Below are positions 1-6,441 of a DNA stretch of 17,078 bases, one piece after another. The stretch is taken from the NCBI GenBank assembly GCA_035540755.1, contig DATLGD010000210.1:1-17078 (forward strand), in the 5' to 3' direction. This DNA comes from DATLGD01 sp035540755. Its GTDB lineage: Bacteria; Actinomycetota; Actinomycetes; Mycobacteriales; SCTD01. How positions within the stretch are numbered: position 1 is the stretch's first letter; each line of letters begins with the position of its first letter. The position numbers were made by a program, and so were the translations under genes. The notes under the pieces were generated by a model that made no database searches, was not told the origin of the DNA, and saw only the letters and a program-made list of their open reading frames with translations.

Positions 1-129
1 GTCGAGACCGGTGCCGACGCGGGCCTGTTCGCCGGCACGTCGCCGACGACCTTCTCGCCGGGCACGCTGGTGCTGCGCGACCAGATGGCCACGTTCCTCA
101 CCCGGCTGCTCGGCGCGCTCGACCGGTGA
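1..129 (+). CDS. C-terminal fragment of a secreted protein with an S-layer-homology-like end
   Basis: The first frame is open from the window edge to a TGA at 127-129, giving the last 42 residues of a protein that starts outside the window. The fragment reads GLFAGTSPTTFSPG and then LRDQMATFLTRLLG. This matches the end of an SLH-type repeat (F-x-P, then R-x-Q-M-A-x-F-L-x-R). In actinobacteria such repeats usually close secreted or cell-wall-associated proteins, but the enzymatic or structural part is not visible here. The next gene follows after 44 bp on the same strand and has its own promoter signal, so the two need not be cotranscribed. The SLH-like end is seen directly; surface localisation is inferred. 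Confidence 0.7.
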   Translation, partial: VETGADAGLFAGTSPTTFSPGTLVLRDQMATFLTRLLGALDR

Positions 130-161
130 AAACCAGTACCGGTCGGACAGGGGTGCGCGGG

Positions 162-167
162 TAGCCT
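162..167 (+). promoter_or_regulatory. -10 element (TAGCCT) of a probably leaderless transcript
   Basis: TAGCCT fits the actinobacterial TANNNT -10 consensus and ends six bases before the ATG at 174. Initiation at the usual distance from a -10 hexamer would fall on the A of the start codon, giving a leaderless mRNA. No Shine-Dalgarno sequence precedes the ATG and no convincing -35 hexamer lies 16-18 bp upstream. The TAG inside the box is also an in-frame stop, which rules out a start further upstream. Confidence 0.55.
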
Positions 168-173
168 CGGTCC

Positions 174-1517
174 ATGCCAGCCCGGTCGCGGACACCGTCA
201 GGACGGGGGCCCGGGTCGTCGCCCGGCGTCACCCTCGACGCCTTCACCGACCGCTACGCCGCCCGCACGCACGGGATGACCGCCTCGGAGATCCGGGCGC
301 TGTTCGCCGTGGCGTCGCGCCCGGAGGTCGTCAGCCTCGCCGGCGGCATGCCGAACCTCACCGCCCTGCCGCTCGACGCCGTCGGCAAGCTCGTCGGCGA
401 GCTGGTCGCCGGCCGCGGCACCACCGCGCTGCAGTACGGCAGCGGCCAGGGCGACCCGCTGCTGCGCGAGCTGATCTGCGAGGTGATGGCGCTCGAGGGC
501 GTGCAGGGCTCTGCCGACGACGTCGTCGTCACCGTCGGCAGCCAGCAGGCGCTCGACCTCGTCACCCGGGTCTTCCTCGACCCGGGCGACGTCGTGATCG
601 CCGAGGCGCCGTCGTACGTCGGGGCGCTCGGCACGTTCGCCGCCTACCAGGCCGACGTGGTGCACGTGGCCATGGACGACGAGGGGCTGGTGCCCGCCGC
701 GCTGCGCGAGGCGATCGCCGCGGTGGCCGCCTCGGGCCGGCGGGCCAAGTTCCTCTACACGGTCCCGAACTTCCACAATCCGGCCGGCGTCACGCTCGCC
801 GAGGCCCGGCGCGACGAGGTGCTCGCCATCTGCCAGGAGGCCGGGCTGCTCGTCCTCGAGGACAACCCGTACGGGCTGCTCGGCTTCGACGGGCCGCCGA
901 GCCGGGCCATCCGGGCCCGGGGAGGGGAGGACGACGTCCTGTACCTCGGGTCGTTCTCCAAGACCTTCGCGCCGGGGCTGCGCACCGGCTGGGTGCTGGC
1001 GCCGCACGCCGTGCGGGAGAAGCTCGTGCTCGCCGCCGAGGCCGCGGTCCTGTGCCCGCCGGCGTTCACCCAGATGGTGGTCGCCGAGTACCTGTCGACG
1101 CAGGACTGGCAGGGCCAGATCGCCGCCTTCCGCGACCAGTACCGCCAGCGGCGCGACGCGATGCTCGACTCCCTGGACCAGCTCATGCCGGCCGGCACGA
1201 CCTGGACGCACCCGACCGGCGGCTTCTACGTCTGGGTGACGCTGCCGGGCGACCTCGACGCGAAGGTCATGCTGCCCCGCGCGGTCACCGAGCGGGTGGC
1301 GTATGTGCCCGGCACCGCCTTCTACGCCGACGAGCAGGGCCGCTCGAACCTGCGCCTGTCGTACTGCTTCCCGACGCCGGAGCGGATCCGCGAGGGGGTG
1401 CGCCGGCTGTCCGGCGTGCTGGAGCAGGAGGCCGAGCTGCACGAGACCTTCGGCAGCTCCGGCGCGTTCCGGCTCGCCCGGCCGTCGGCGGAGTCGCCCT
1501 CGCCGGACATGGCATGA
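174..1517 (+). CDS. PLP-dependent aminotransferase, class I fold (LysN / 2-aminoadipate transaminase-like)
   Basis: A 447-residue cytosolic fold-type I aminotransferase, expected to move an amino group between an amino acid and a 2-oxo acid using pyridoxal phosphate. Visible signatures: YGSGQGDPLLRE near residue 88, VGSQQALDLV around residue 122 (the stretch contacting the cofactor phosphate), PNFHNPAG with the PLP-ring Asn at 202, LEDNPYG, and SFSKTFAPGLRTGW with the Schiff-base Lys at 263. The C-terminal NLRLSYCFP carries the Arg expected to bind the substrate carboxylate. There is no N-terminal GntR helix-turn-helix, so it is the enzyme-only form related to MocR regulators. Substrate cannot be read from the sequence; aminoadipate, aromatic or branched-chain amino acids are all possible. 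The start is fixed by the -10 box and in-frame stop just upstream. A ligase-family gene follows 40 bp downstream and is probably cotranscribed. Confidence 0.9.
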   Translation: MPARSRTPSGRGPGSSPGVTLDAFTDRYAARTHGMTASEIRALFAVASRPEVVSLAGGMPNLTALPLDAVGKLVGELVAGRGTTALQYGSGQGDPLLRELICEVMALEGVQGSADDVVVTVGSQQALDLVTRVFLDPGDVVIAEAPSYVGALGTFAAYQADVVHVAMDDEGLVPAALREAIAAVAASGRRAKFLYTVPNFHNPAGVTLAEARRDEVLAICQEAGLLVLEDNPYGLLGFDGPPSRAIRARGGEDDVLYLGSFSKTFAPGLRTGWVLAPHAVREKLVLAAEAAVLCPPAFTQMVVAEYLSTQDWQGQIAAFRDQYRQRRDAMLDSLDQLMPAGTTWTHPTGGFYVWVTLPGDLDAKVMLPRAVTERVAYVPGTAFYADEQGRSNLRLSYCFPTPERIREGVRRLSGVLEQEAELHETFGSSGAFRLARPSAESPSPDMA

Positions 1518-1557
1518 CCCGCGACGGGCGCGGCGCGACGTCGACGGAGAGGACGCG

Positions 1558-2517
1558 ATGAGCGACGACCGGTACCTGGTGCTCGCCGGCGGGCTGTCGC
1601 ACGAGCGCGACGTCTCGCTGCGGTCGGGCCGCCGGGTGCTCGACGCGCTGCGCACCGCCGGGGTCGACGCCGACGTGCGCGACGCCGACGCCGACCTCCT
1701 CCGGGTGCTCGCCGACGGCCGCTACGCCGCCGTCCTCGTCGCGCTGCACGGCGGCCCGGGTGAGGACGGCGCGCTGCGCGAGGTGCTCGAGCTGAGCGGC
1801 GTGCCCTACGTCGGGTCGACGCCGTCGGCCTGCCGGATCGCCTGGGACAAGCCGACGGTCAAGGCGATCGCGGGCCGCGCCGGGATCTCGACGCCGCACT
1901 CGGCGGTGCTGCCGCACGCCACCTTCCGCGAGCTCGGCGCCGGCGCGGTCATCGACCGCCTGGTGGCCCACCTCGGGCTGCCGCTCATGGTCAAGCCGGC
2001 CCGCGGCGGCTCGGCCCTCGGGGCGACGGCGGTGCGCTCGGCCGAGGAGCTGCCCTCGGCGATGGTGACCTGCTTCTCCTACGGCGAGGCGGCCCTCGTC
2101 GAGCAGCTGGTCGCGGGCACCGAGCTTGCGGTCACGGTGGTCGACACCGGCGATGGGCCGCGGGCGCTGCCGGCCGTCGAGATCCGGCCCGTCGACGGCG
2201 TCTACGACTACGCCGCGAGGTACACCGCGGGAGCGACCGAGTTCTTCGCCCCCGCCCGGCTGGACGAGGCAGGGGCGGCCGAGGTGGCGCGGGTCGCCGT
2301 CGCCGCCCACGAGGCGCTCGGCCTGCGCGACCTGTCCCGGGTCGACCTCGTCGTCGACGCCGGGGAGACCGGCGGCGGCGCCGTCCAGCTGCTCGAGGTC
2401 AACGTCTCCCCGGGCATGACCGAGACCTCGCTGCTGCCGATGGCGGTCGAGGCCGCCGGGCTGTCGTTCGGGTCGCTGCTGCAGGAGCTGCTGGAGCAGG
2501 CCGCCGCCCGCGGCTGA
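1558..2517 (+). CDS. D-alanine-D-alanine ligase family protein (ATP-grasp)
   Basis: A 319-residue ATP-grasp enzyme of the Ddl family, which joins two D-alanines for peptidoglycan precursors at the expense of ATP. The order of motifs fits: SHERDVSLRSG near the N-terminus, HGGPGEDG, the fold's KPARGGSALG loop, VYDYAARYTAG, the SRVDLVV Arg-Asp, and LLEVNVSPGMTETSLLP with the metal-binding Glu/Asn. Compared with the KPSREGSSVG loop of E. coli DdlB (recalled, not aligned), Glu becomes Gly and the second Ser becomes Ala, while the first Ser is kept. The length is normal for the family. The ATG has a good ribosome site (GGAGAGGA, 4 nt upstream). Actinobacteria usually carry another ddl elsewhere, so this may be a second copy, possibly with a different acceptor. 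No gene symbol is assigned. Confidence 0.85.
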   Translation: MSDDRYLVLAGGLSHERDVSLRSGRRVLDALRTAGVDADVRDADADLLRVLADGRYAAVLVALHGGPGEDGALREVLELSGVPYVGSTPSACRIAWDKPTVKAIAGRAGISTPHSAVLPHATFRELGAGAVIDRLVAHLGLPLMVKPARGGSALGATAVRSAEELPSAMVTCFSYGEAALVEQLVAGTELAVTVVDTGDGPRALPAVEIRPVDGVYDYAARYTAGATEFFAPARLDEAGAAEVARVAVAAHEALGLRDLSRVDLVVDAGETGGGAVQLLEVNVSPGMTETSLLPMAVEAAGLSFGSLLQELLEQAAARG

Positions 2518-2520
2518 GCA

Positions 2521-2591
2521 GTCGCCGCGTCGGGAGGGCTCCTGACGGTTTCAACACCCACTGAAGCCGTCGGGAGGGCTCCTGCGGCGAC
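2521..2591. terminator. Long imperfect hairpin between convergent genes, probable bidirectional terminator
   Basis: Nearly all of the gap between the converging ligase gene and parB can fold on itself. The outer arms GTCGCCG (2521-2527) and CGGCGAC (2585-2591) pair perfectly. The inner arms ACGGTTTCA (2545-2553) and TGAAGCCGT (2562-2570) pair with one G-U around an 8-nt loop. The stretches between them (2531-2544 and 2571-2584) are identical copies and self-complementary, pairing except for two adjacent G-G mismatches. Only CGT at 2528-2530 bulges. There is no T-run, as is common in high-GC terminators. The position between two stop codons supports termination in both directions; this is inferred. 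Confidence 0.7.
2528..2584. repeat. 17-bp direct repeat, two copies 40 bp apart
   Basis: CGTCGGGAGGGCTCCTG occurs exactly at 2528-2544 and 2568-2584. Extended by two bases, the first copy reads GTCGGGAGGGCTCCTGAC, a near-palindrome with GGAG/CTCC arms. Both copies sit inside the convergent hairpin. The exact identity of copies in non-coding DNA suggests a repeat unit rather than a chance stem. Confidence 0.75.
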
Positions 2592-2604
2592 GGGCGGCAG
2601 GCGG

Positions 2605-3648
2605 TCAGCCGTGCCAGCCGCCGTCGGAGTGGTCGTGCTGGTGCTCGTCGTGCTGGTGCTCGGTGTGCTGGTGCTCGGAGTGCTCCTGCCCGGCGTGCCC
2701 GCCGTCGTGCCCGGGCTGCTCGCCGGACCGCTCGGCGTCGATGAGCGCGACGATGCGCTGCAGGTCGTCGAGCGTGGCGAACTCGATGGTGACCTTCCCG
2801 CGCTTGCGACCGAGGTCGACCTTCACCCGGGTCTCGAGCCGGTCCGAGAGCCGCTCGCCGAGCTCGACCAGCCCGGCCGGGACGGGTCGCCTGGCCCGCG
2901 GAGCGGCTGGCCTGTCGGCGTCGGCCGGGGAGCTGTTGGCGACGTGGACGGCCTCCTCGACGCCGCGCACCGACAGTCCCTCGGCGACCACCCGCTCGGC
3001 CATCGCCTCCATGGCCTCGGCGGTGGGCAGGCCGAGGATCGCGCGGGCGTGCCCGGCCGACAGGACGCCGGCGGCGACCCGCCGCTGCACCGGGGCCGGC
3101 AGGTTGAGCAGCCGGATGGTGTTGCTGATCTGCGGGCGGGACCGGCCGATGCGGGCGGCGAGCTCCTCGTGCGTGGCGCCGAACTCGTGCAGCAGCTGCT
3201 GGTAGGCGGCCGCCTCCTCCAGCGGGTTGAGCTGCTGGCGGTGCAGGTTCTCCAGCAGCGCGTCGCGCAGCATGTCGTCGTCGCTGGTCTCGCGGACGAT
3301 CGCCGGGATGGTGTCGAGCCCGGCCTCCTGCGTCGCCCGCCAACGACGCTCCCCCATGACCAGCTCGTACCGGGGGCCCTCGGCATCGCCGTCGATCTCG
3401 CGGACGACGACGGGCTGCAGCAGCCCGACCTCGCGGATGGAGACGACGAGCTCGGCCATCGCCTCCTCGTCGAAGTGCTGGCGGGGCTGCAGCGGGTTGG
3501 GGCTGACCCGCCCGACCGGCACCTCGGCGAAGCGCGCGCCGGCCACCGGCTGCGCCGTGTCCTGCTGGGGGACGTCCGCGGCCGGCCGGCTGGGGATGAG
3601 CGCGCCGAGGCCGCGGCCGAGCCCGCCGGCGGGGCGAGGAGTGGTCAC
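2605..3648 (-). CDS. parB: Chromosome partitioning protein ParB (centromere-binding CTPase)
   Basis: A 347-residue ParB, which loads at parS sites as a CTP-dependent clamp and spreads on DNA to organise the origin for segregation with ParA. It begins with a GGLGRGLGALIP motif typical of actinobacterial ParB. It continues with VPVGRVSPNPLQPRQHFDEEAM, the CTP-binding GERRWRA motif at 99-105, ENLHRQQLNPLEEA, and a helix-turn-helix near 160-182 (EELAARIGRSRPQISN). The C-terminal dimerisation region ends with KVTIEFATLDDLQRIVALI. The last 36 residues (from about 312) are an unusual His-rich tail. The GTG start overlaps the parA stop in a GTGA junction, so translation is probably coupled. Last gene of the minus-strand operon. 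Confidence 0.97.
   Translation of the reverse strand: MTTPRPAGGLGRGLGALIPSRPAADVPQQDTAQPVAGARFAEVPVGRVSPNPLQPRQHFDEEAMAELVVSIREVGLLQPVVVREIDGDAEGPRYELVMGERRWRATQEAGLDTIPAIVRETSDDDMLRDALLENLHRQQLNPLEEAAAYQQLLHEFGATHEELAARIGRSRPQISNTIRLLNLPAPVQRRVAAGVLSAGHARAILGLPTAEAMEAMAERVVAEGLSVRGVEEAVHVANSSPADADRPAAPRARRPVPAGLVELGERLSDRLETRVKVDLGRKRGKVTIEFATLDDLQRIVALIDAERSGEQPGHDGGHAGQEHSEHQHTEHQHDEHQHDHSDGGWHG
2608..2715 (-). repeat. His-rich C-terminal tail of ParB with EHQH-type repeats
   Basis: The last 36 codons of parB carry 11 histidines, mostly in repeated xEHQH units (SEHQH, TEHQH, DEHQH) followed by DHSDGGWHG. On DNA this shows as short tandem repeats built from GTGCTCG and GTGCTGG. The segment lies beyond the conserved dimerisation domain. 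Spaced HxH motifs often bind transition metals such as Ni or Zn; whether this one does is unknown. Confidence 0.8.
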
Positions 3649-5048
3649 GTGGGCTGCTCTCCTGTCGAGGTGGGGGCCCCGGCGTCGCTGCCGGCGCCCG
3701 CGCCGCGCTCGGCGATCTCCCGTGCGGCGTCGAGGTAGGCCAGTGAGCCGCGCGAACCGGGATCGTAGGTGACGACCGACTGCCCGTAGCCGGGCGCTTC
3801 GGAGACACGCACGCTGCGCGGGATCGTCGTGGCCAGCACCGTCTGCCCGAAGTGCTGGCGGACCTCCTCGCGGACCTGGTCGGCGAGCTTGGTGCGCGCG
3901 TCGTACATCGTCAGCAGGATCGTGGACACGTGCAGGGCGGGGTTGAGGTGCCCGCGCACGAGCTCGACGTTCTTCAGCAGCTGGCCGAGCCCCTCGAGCG
4001 CGTAGTACTCGCACTGGATCGGGATGAGCAGCTCCTCGGTCGCCACCATCGCGTTCACCGTGAGCAGGCCGAGCGACGGCGGGCAGTCGACGATGACGTA
4101 GTCGAGGTCGGCGCCCGGCCCGGCCAGATGGGTGTCGATGGCCCGCTTGAGCCGGTTCTCGCGGGCGACGACGCTGACCAGCTCGATCTCGGCCCCGGCC
4201 AGGTCGATCGTGGCCGGGACGCACCACAGCCCGGGCACGCCCGCGGCCGGCTGCACGACGTCGGCGAGCGGCACGCCGTCGATGAGCACGTCGTAGACAC
4301 CGGGCACGCCGGTGTGGTGGTCGACGCCGAGCCCGGTGCTGGCGTTGCCCTGCGGGTCGAGGTCGATCACCAGCACCCGCGCACCGTGGAGGGCCAGGGC
4401 CGCGGCGAGGTTCACCGTGGACGTCGTCTTGCCGACCCCGCCCTTCTGGTTGGCGACGGTGATGATCCGGCGGCGGGGCGGGCGCGGGAAGTCGAAGCGG
4501 CCGCCGGGGTTGAGCGCGCGCACGGCCGCCGCGGCGATCTGGCCGATCGGGGTGTCGTCGCCGTCGCCGCCCTCGCCGCCGGAGGACGGCTCGTCCCGCA
4601 GCTTGGCCCGGGCCCGGGCGATCGGCGCGGACGTGATGGCGGCGGCGACGGCCTCGGCGGTGACGTCGGGGTCGATGAGGTCCCCGTCGTCGTACGCGTC
4701 GTCGACCTCGGTGCTGCCGGGCTCGGCCTCGACGTCGAGCAGCTCCTGCAGCTGGGCGCGCAGGTCGGCGGTGGCGGGCGCGCCGTCCGCTCCGACCTCC
4801 GCGGCCGCAGGCCCGGCCGGCGGCAGCGGCACCTCGACGCCGGGGTCCGGATCGGCTCGGACCGGCTCGTCGGCGGCGGCAAGGCCGCCTGCGGGCGTCT
4901 CCGCAGCGACCGGCCTGAGCACCGGCCAACCCAGAGCCGACGCCGGGGCCGCTGCCGCGACGGGGTCGTCGTCCCGCACCGGCGCCTGGACCGGCGCCCG
5001 GCTCCCGGCCGGGTGGGCGCCGGGCCAGCCGAGACCGCCGGCGCTCAC
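3645..5048 (-). CDS. parA: Chromosome partitioning ATPase ParA (Soj family)
   Basis: A 467-residue ParA, the deviant Walker ATPase that binds DNA non-specifically as an ATP dimer and moves ParB-parS complexes. The deviant Walker A motif NQKGGVGKTT has its signature Lys at 202. It is followed by VLVIDLDPQGNASTGLG, the Walker B-like YVIVDCPPSLGLLT, IPIQCEYYALEGLGQLL and VSEAPGYGQSV. The region before the ATPase core, about 195 residues, is Ala/Pro/Asp/Glu-rich and looks disordered; only the core is conserved family-wide. The GTG start is chosen because it overlaps the rsmG stop as GTGA. Internal starts would give a shorter protein and cannot be excluded. The stop overlaps parB by 4 nt. Confidence 0.95.
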   Translation of the reverse strand: MSAGGLGWPGAHPAGSRAPVQAPVRDDDPVAAAAPASALGWPVLRPVAAETPAGGLAAADEPVRADPDPGVEVPLPPAGPAAAEVGADGAPATADLRAQLQELLDVEAEPGSTEVDDAYDDGDLIDPDVTAEAVAAAITSAPIARARAKLRDEPSSGGEGGDGDDTPIGQIAAAAVRALNPGGRFDFPRPPRRRIITVANQKGGVGKTTSTVNLAAALALHGARVLVIDLDPQGNASTGLGVDHHTGVPGVYDVLIDGVPLADVVQPAAGVPGLWCVPATIDLAGAEIELVSVVARENRLKRAIDTHLAGPGADLDYVIVDCPPSLGLLTVNAMVATEELLIPIQCEYYALEGLGQLLKNVELVRGHLNPALHVSTILLTMYDARTKLADQVREEVRQHFGQTVLATTIPRSVRVSEAPGYGQSVVTYDPGSRGSLAYLDAAREIAERGAGAGSDAGAPTSTGEQPT

Positions 5049-5767
5049 CGGGGGCTCCCGGTGGCGCGGGCCCGGCGCCGGGCGGCACGGCGCACGGACG
5101 CGGGCGGCTCCCCGGCCACCACGACGACGACCGTGGCGGCGGTGAGCGCCGCCGGGTCGCCGACCTCGACCACCTCGGCGCCGACCGCGCCGGCGCGGGT
5201 CAGCGCAGGCCGGGCAGCGGCCAGCTCGGCTCCGGCGGTGTCGCCCTTGAGCGCGAGCAGGCGTCCGCCCGGCCGCAGCAGCGGAAGCGTCCAGCCGGCC
5301 AGCTTCTCGAGCGGCGCGACGGCCCTCGCGACGACGGCGTCGACCTCGAGCAGACCGGGCAGGTCCTCGGCGCGGGCGCGGCGCACCTCGACCGAGGCCA
5401 GGCCGAGCGTCTCGACCGCCTCGGACAGGAACGTGGCCCGGCGCAGCAGCGGTTCGACGAGCACGATCCGGCAGTCCGGGCGGAGGGCCGCCAGCACCAG
5501 GCCGGGCAGGCCCGCGCCGGAGCCGACGTCGGCCACGGTCGTGCCCGGCTCGAGCAGCTCGGCCGGGCCGGCGCAGTTGAGCAGGTGCCGCTCCCACAGC
5601 CGGGGAGTCTCGCGGGGGCCGATCAGGCCACGCTCGACGCCAGGGCCGGCCAGCAGCGCGGCGTAGGCCTCGAGCACCGGCAGGGCGGTGCCGAGCCCCG
5701 CGCGGGCGGCGGGCGGCACCGGCGGCACGGCGGACGCGCCGGCCCGCGCGGAGCTGGCTGCGGTCAC
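5045..5767 (-). CDS. rsmG: 16S rRNA (guanine-N7)-methyltransferase RsmG (GidB)
   Basis: A 240-residue SAM-dependent methyltransferase expected to methylate N7 of G527 (E. coli numbering) in 16S rRNA. Loss of RsmG is a known route to low-level streptomycin resistance. The RETPRLWERHLLNC segment (about 51-64) is the characteristic RsmG/GidB signature. It is followed by the SAM-binding loop VADVGSGAGLPG at 78-89, then RAEDL and VVARAVAPLEKL. The GTG start is preceded by a perfect AGGAGGTG ribosome site. The stop overlaps the parA start by 4 nt. Confidence 0.96.
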   Translation of the reverse strand: MTAASSARAGASAVPPVPPAARAGLGTALPVLEAYAALLAGPGVERGLIGPRETPRLWERHLLNCAGPAELLEPGTTVADVGSGAGLPGLVLAALRPDCRIVLVEPLLRRATFLSEAVETLGLASVEVRRARAEDLPGLLEVDAVVARAVAPLEKLAGWTLPLLRPGGRLLALKGDTAGAELAAARPALTRAGAVGAEVVEVGDPAALTAATVVVVVAGEPPASVRRAARRRARATGSPR

Positions 5768-5775
5768 CTGCGGCA

Positions 5776-5781
5776 CCTCCT
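5776..5781 (-). promoter_or_regulatory. Perfect Shine-Dalgarno AGGAGG of rsmG
   Basis: On the minus strand AGGAGGTG lies with the AGGAGG core 8 nt before the GTG at 5767-5765. The frame is open for several hundred bases upstream without a comparable site, so this decides the rsmG start. Confidence 0.8.
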
Positions 5782-5820
5782 GTCGCCCGTCCTGCTCGGC
5801 CTGCTCCGCGCCGGGTCCGG

Positions 5821-6342
5821 TCAGGCGGCGTCGTCGGGGAGGACGACGACGCGCCGCTCGGGCTCGACGCCGTCGGACTCGCTGCGCACGCCGTCGACCG
5901 CCGCGACGGCGTCGTGGACGATCTTGCGCTCGAACGGCGTCATCGGCGCGAGCCGCTTGGGCTCGCCGGTCTCGAGCACCTTGTGCGCCGCCCGGGTGCC
6001 GATCTCGGTCAGCTCGGCCTTGCGCTCGGCCCGCCAGCCGCCGATGTCGAGCATCAGCCGGCTGCGGACGCCGGTCTGCTGGACCACCGCGAGCCGGGTG
6101 AGCTCCTGCACGGCCTCGAGCACCTGCCCGTGCGGCCCGACCAGGGCGTCGAGGCCCTCGCCGACGATGGCGACGACCGCGCGGTCGCCCTCGACGTCCA
6201 TGTCGATGTCGCCGTCGACGTCGGCGATGTCGAGCAGCCGCTCGAGGTAGTCGCCGGCGATGTCGCCCTCGCGCACGAGCAGATCGGCGTCGCCGGAGCC
6301 GCGGTCGGGCTGGTCGGCGGCGGAGTCGGACGGATCGGTCAT
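5821..6342 (-). CDS. jag: KH/R3H RNA-binding protein Jag (KhpB, SpoIIIJ-associated)
   Basis: A 173-residue RNA-binding protein of the Jag/KhpB family. An acidic N-terminus (MTDPSDSAADQPDRG) leads into a KH domain with GLDALVGPHGQVLEAVQELT. An R3H domain follows with LAPMTPFERKIVHDAVAAVDGVRSE and ends GVEPERRVVVLP. The Jag_N domain found in firmicute homologues is absent, as is usual in actinobacteria. In other bacteria KhpB partners with KhpA and affects mRNA stability and cell elongation. The ATG has a GAAGGA site about 10 nt upstream. It lies between yidC (99 bp away) and rsmG (53 bp away), the standard arrangement. Confidence 0.94.
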   Translation of the reverse strand: MTDPSDSAADQPDRGSGDADLLVREGDIAGDYLERLLDIADVDGDIDMDVEGDRAVVAIVGEGLDALVGPHGQVLEAVQELTRLAVVQQTGVRSRLMLDIGGWRAERKAELTEIGTRAAHKVLETGEPKRLAPMTPFERKIVHDAVAAVDGVRSESDGVEPERRVVVLPDDAA

Positions 6343-6441
6343 CGTCGGTGTGTCCTTCGTCGGAGGTGCAGGTCGGGTGCGGTCGTCCCCGGGCGGGGGG
6401 AGGCAGCGCGCGCAGGGCGGCGCCCGGACCAGGTGCGCAGG

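Noticed and set aside
2545..2570. GTTTCA and TGAAGC half-sites resembling a split parS beside parB
   Set aside because: Canonical parS is a continuous 14-16 bp palindrome (GTTTCACGTGAAAC core). Here the halves are 8 nt apart and are better explained as the inner stem of the hairpin. I found no true parS elsewhere in the window by reading.
3641..3652. CACGTG at the parA/parB junction as a possible parS
   Set aside because: Only the central CACGTG fits; the flanking GTTT/AAAC are missing. The site is explained by the GTGA start-stop overlap.
3852..5666. A very long open frame opposite parA and rsmG, and similar ones throughout
   Set aside because: Very GC-rich DNA leaves antisense frames open. 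The encoded proteins are Arg/Ala/Pro-rich with no domain signs, while the opposite strand carries recognised genes.
6343..6441. GC-rich yidC-jag gap as a terminator or small RNA
   Set aside because: I could not find a clean stem-loop or promoter. The gap is under 100 bp and jag is normally cotranscribed with yidC.
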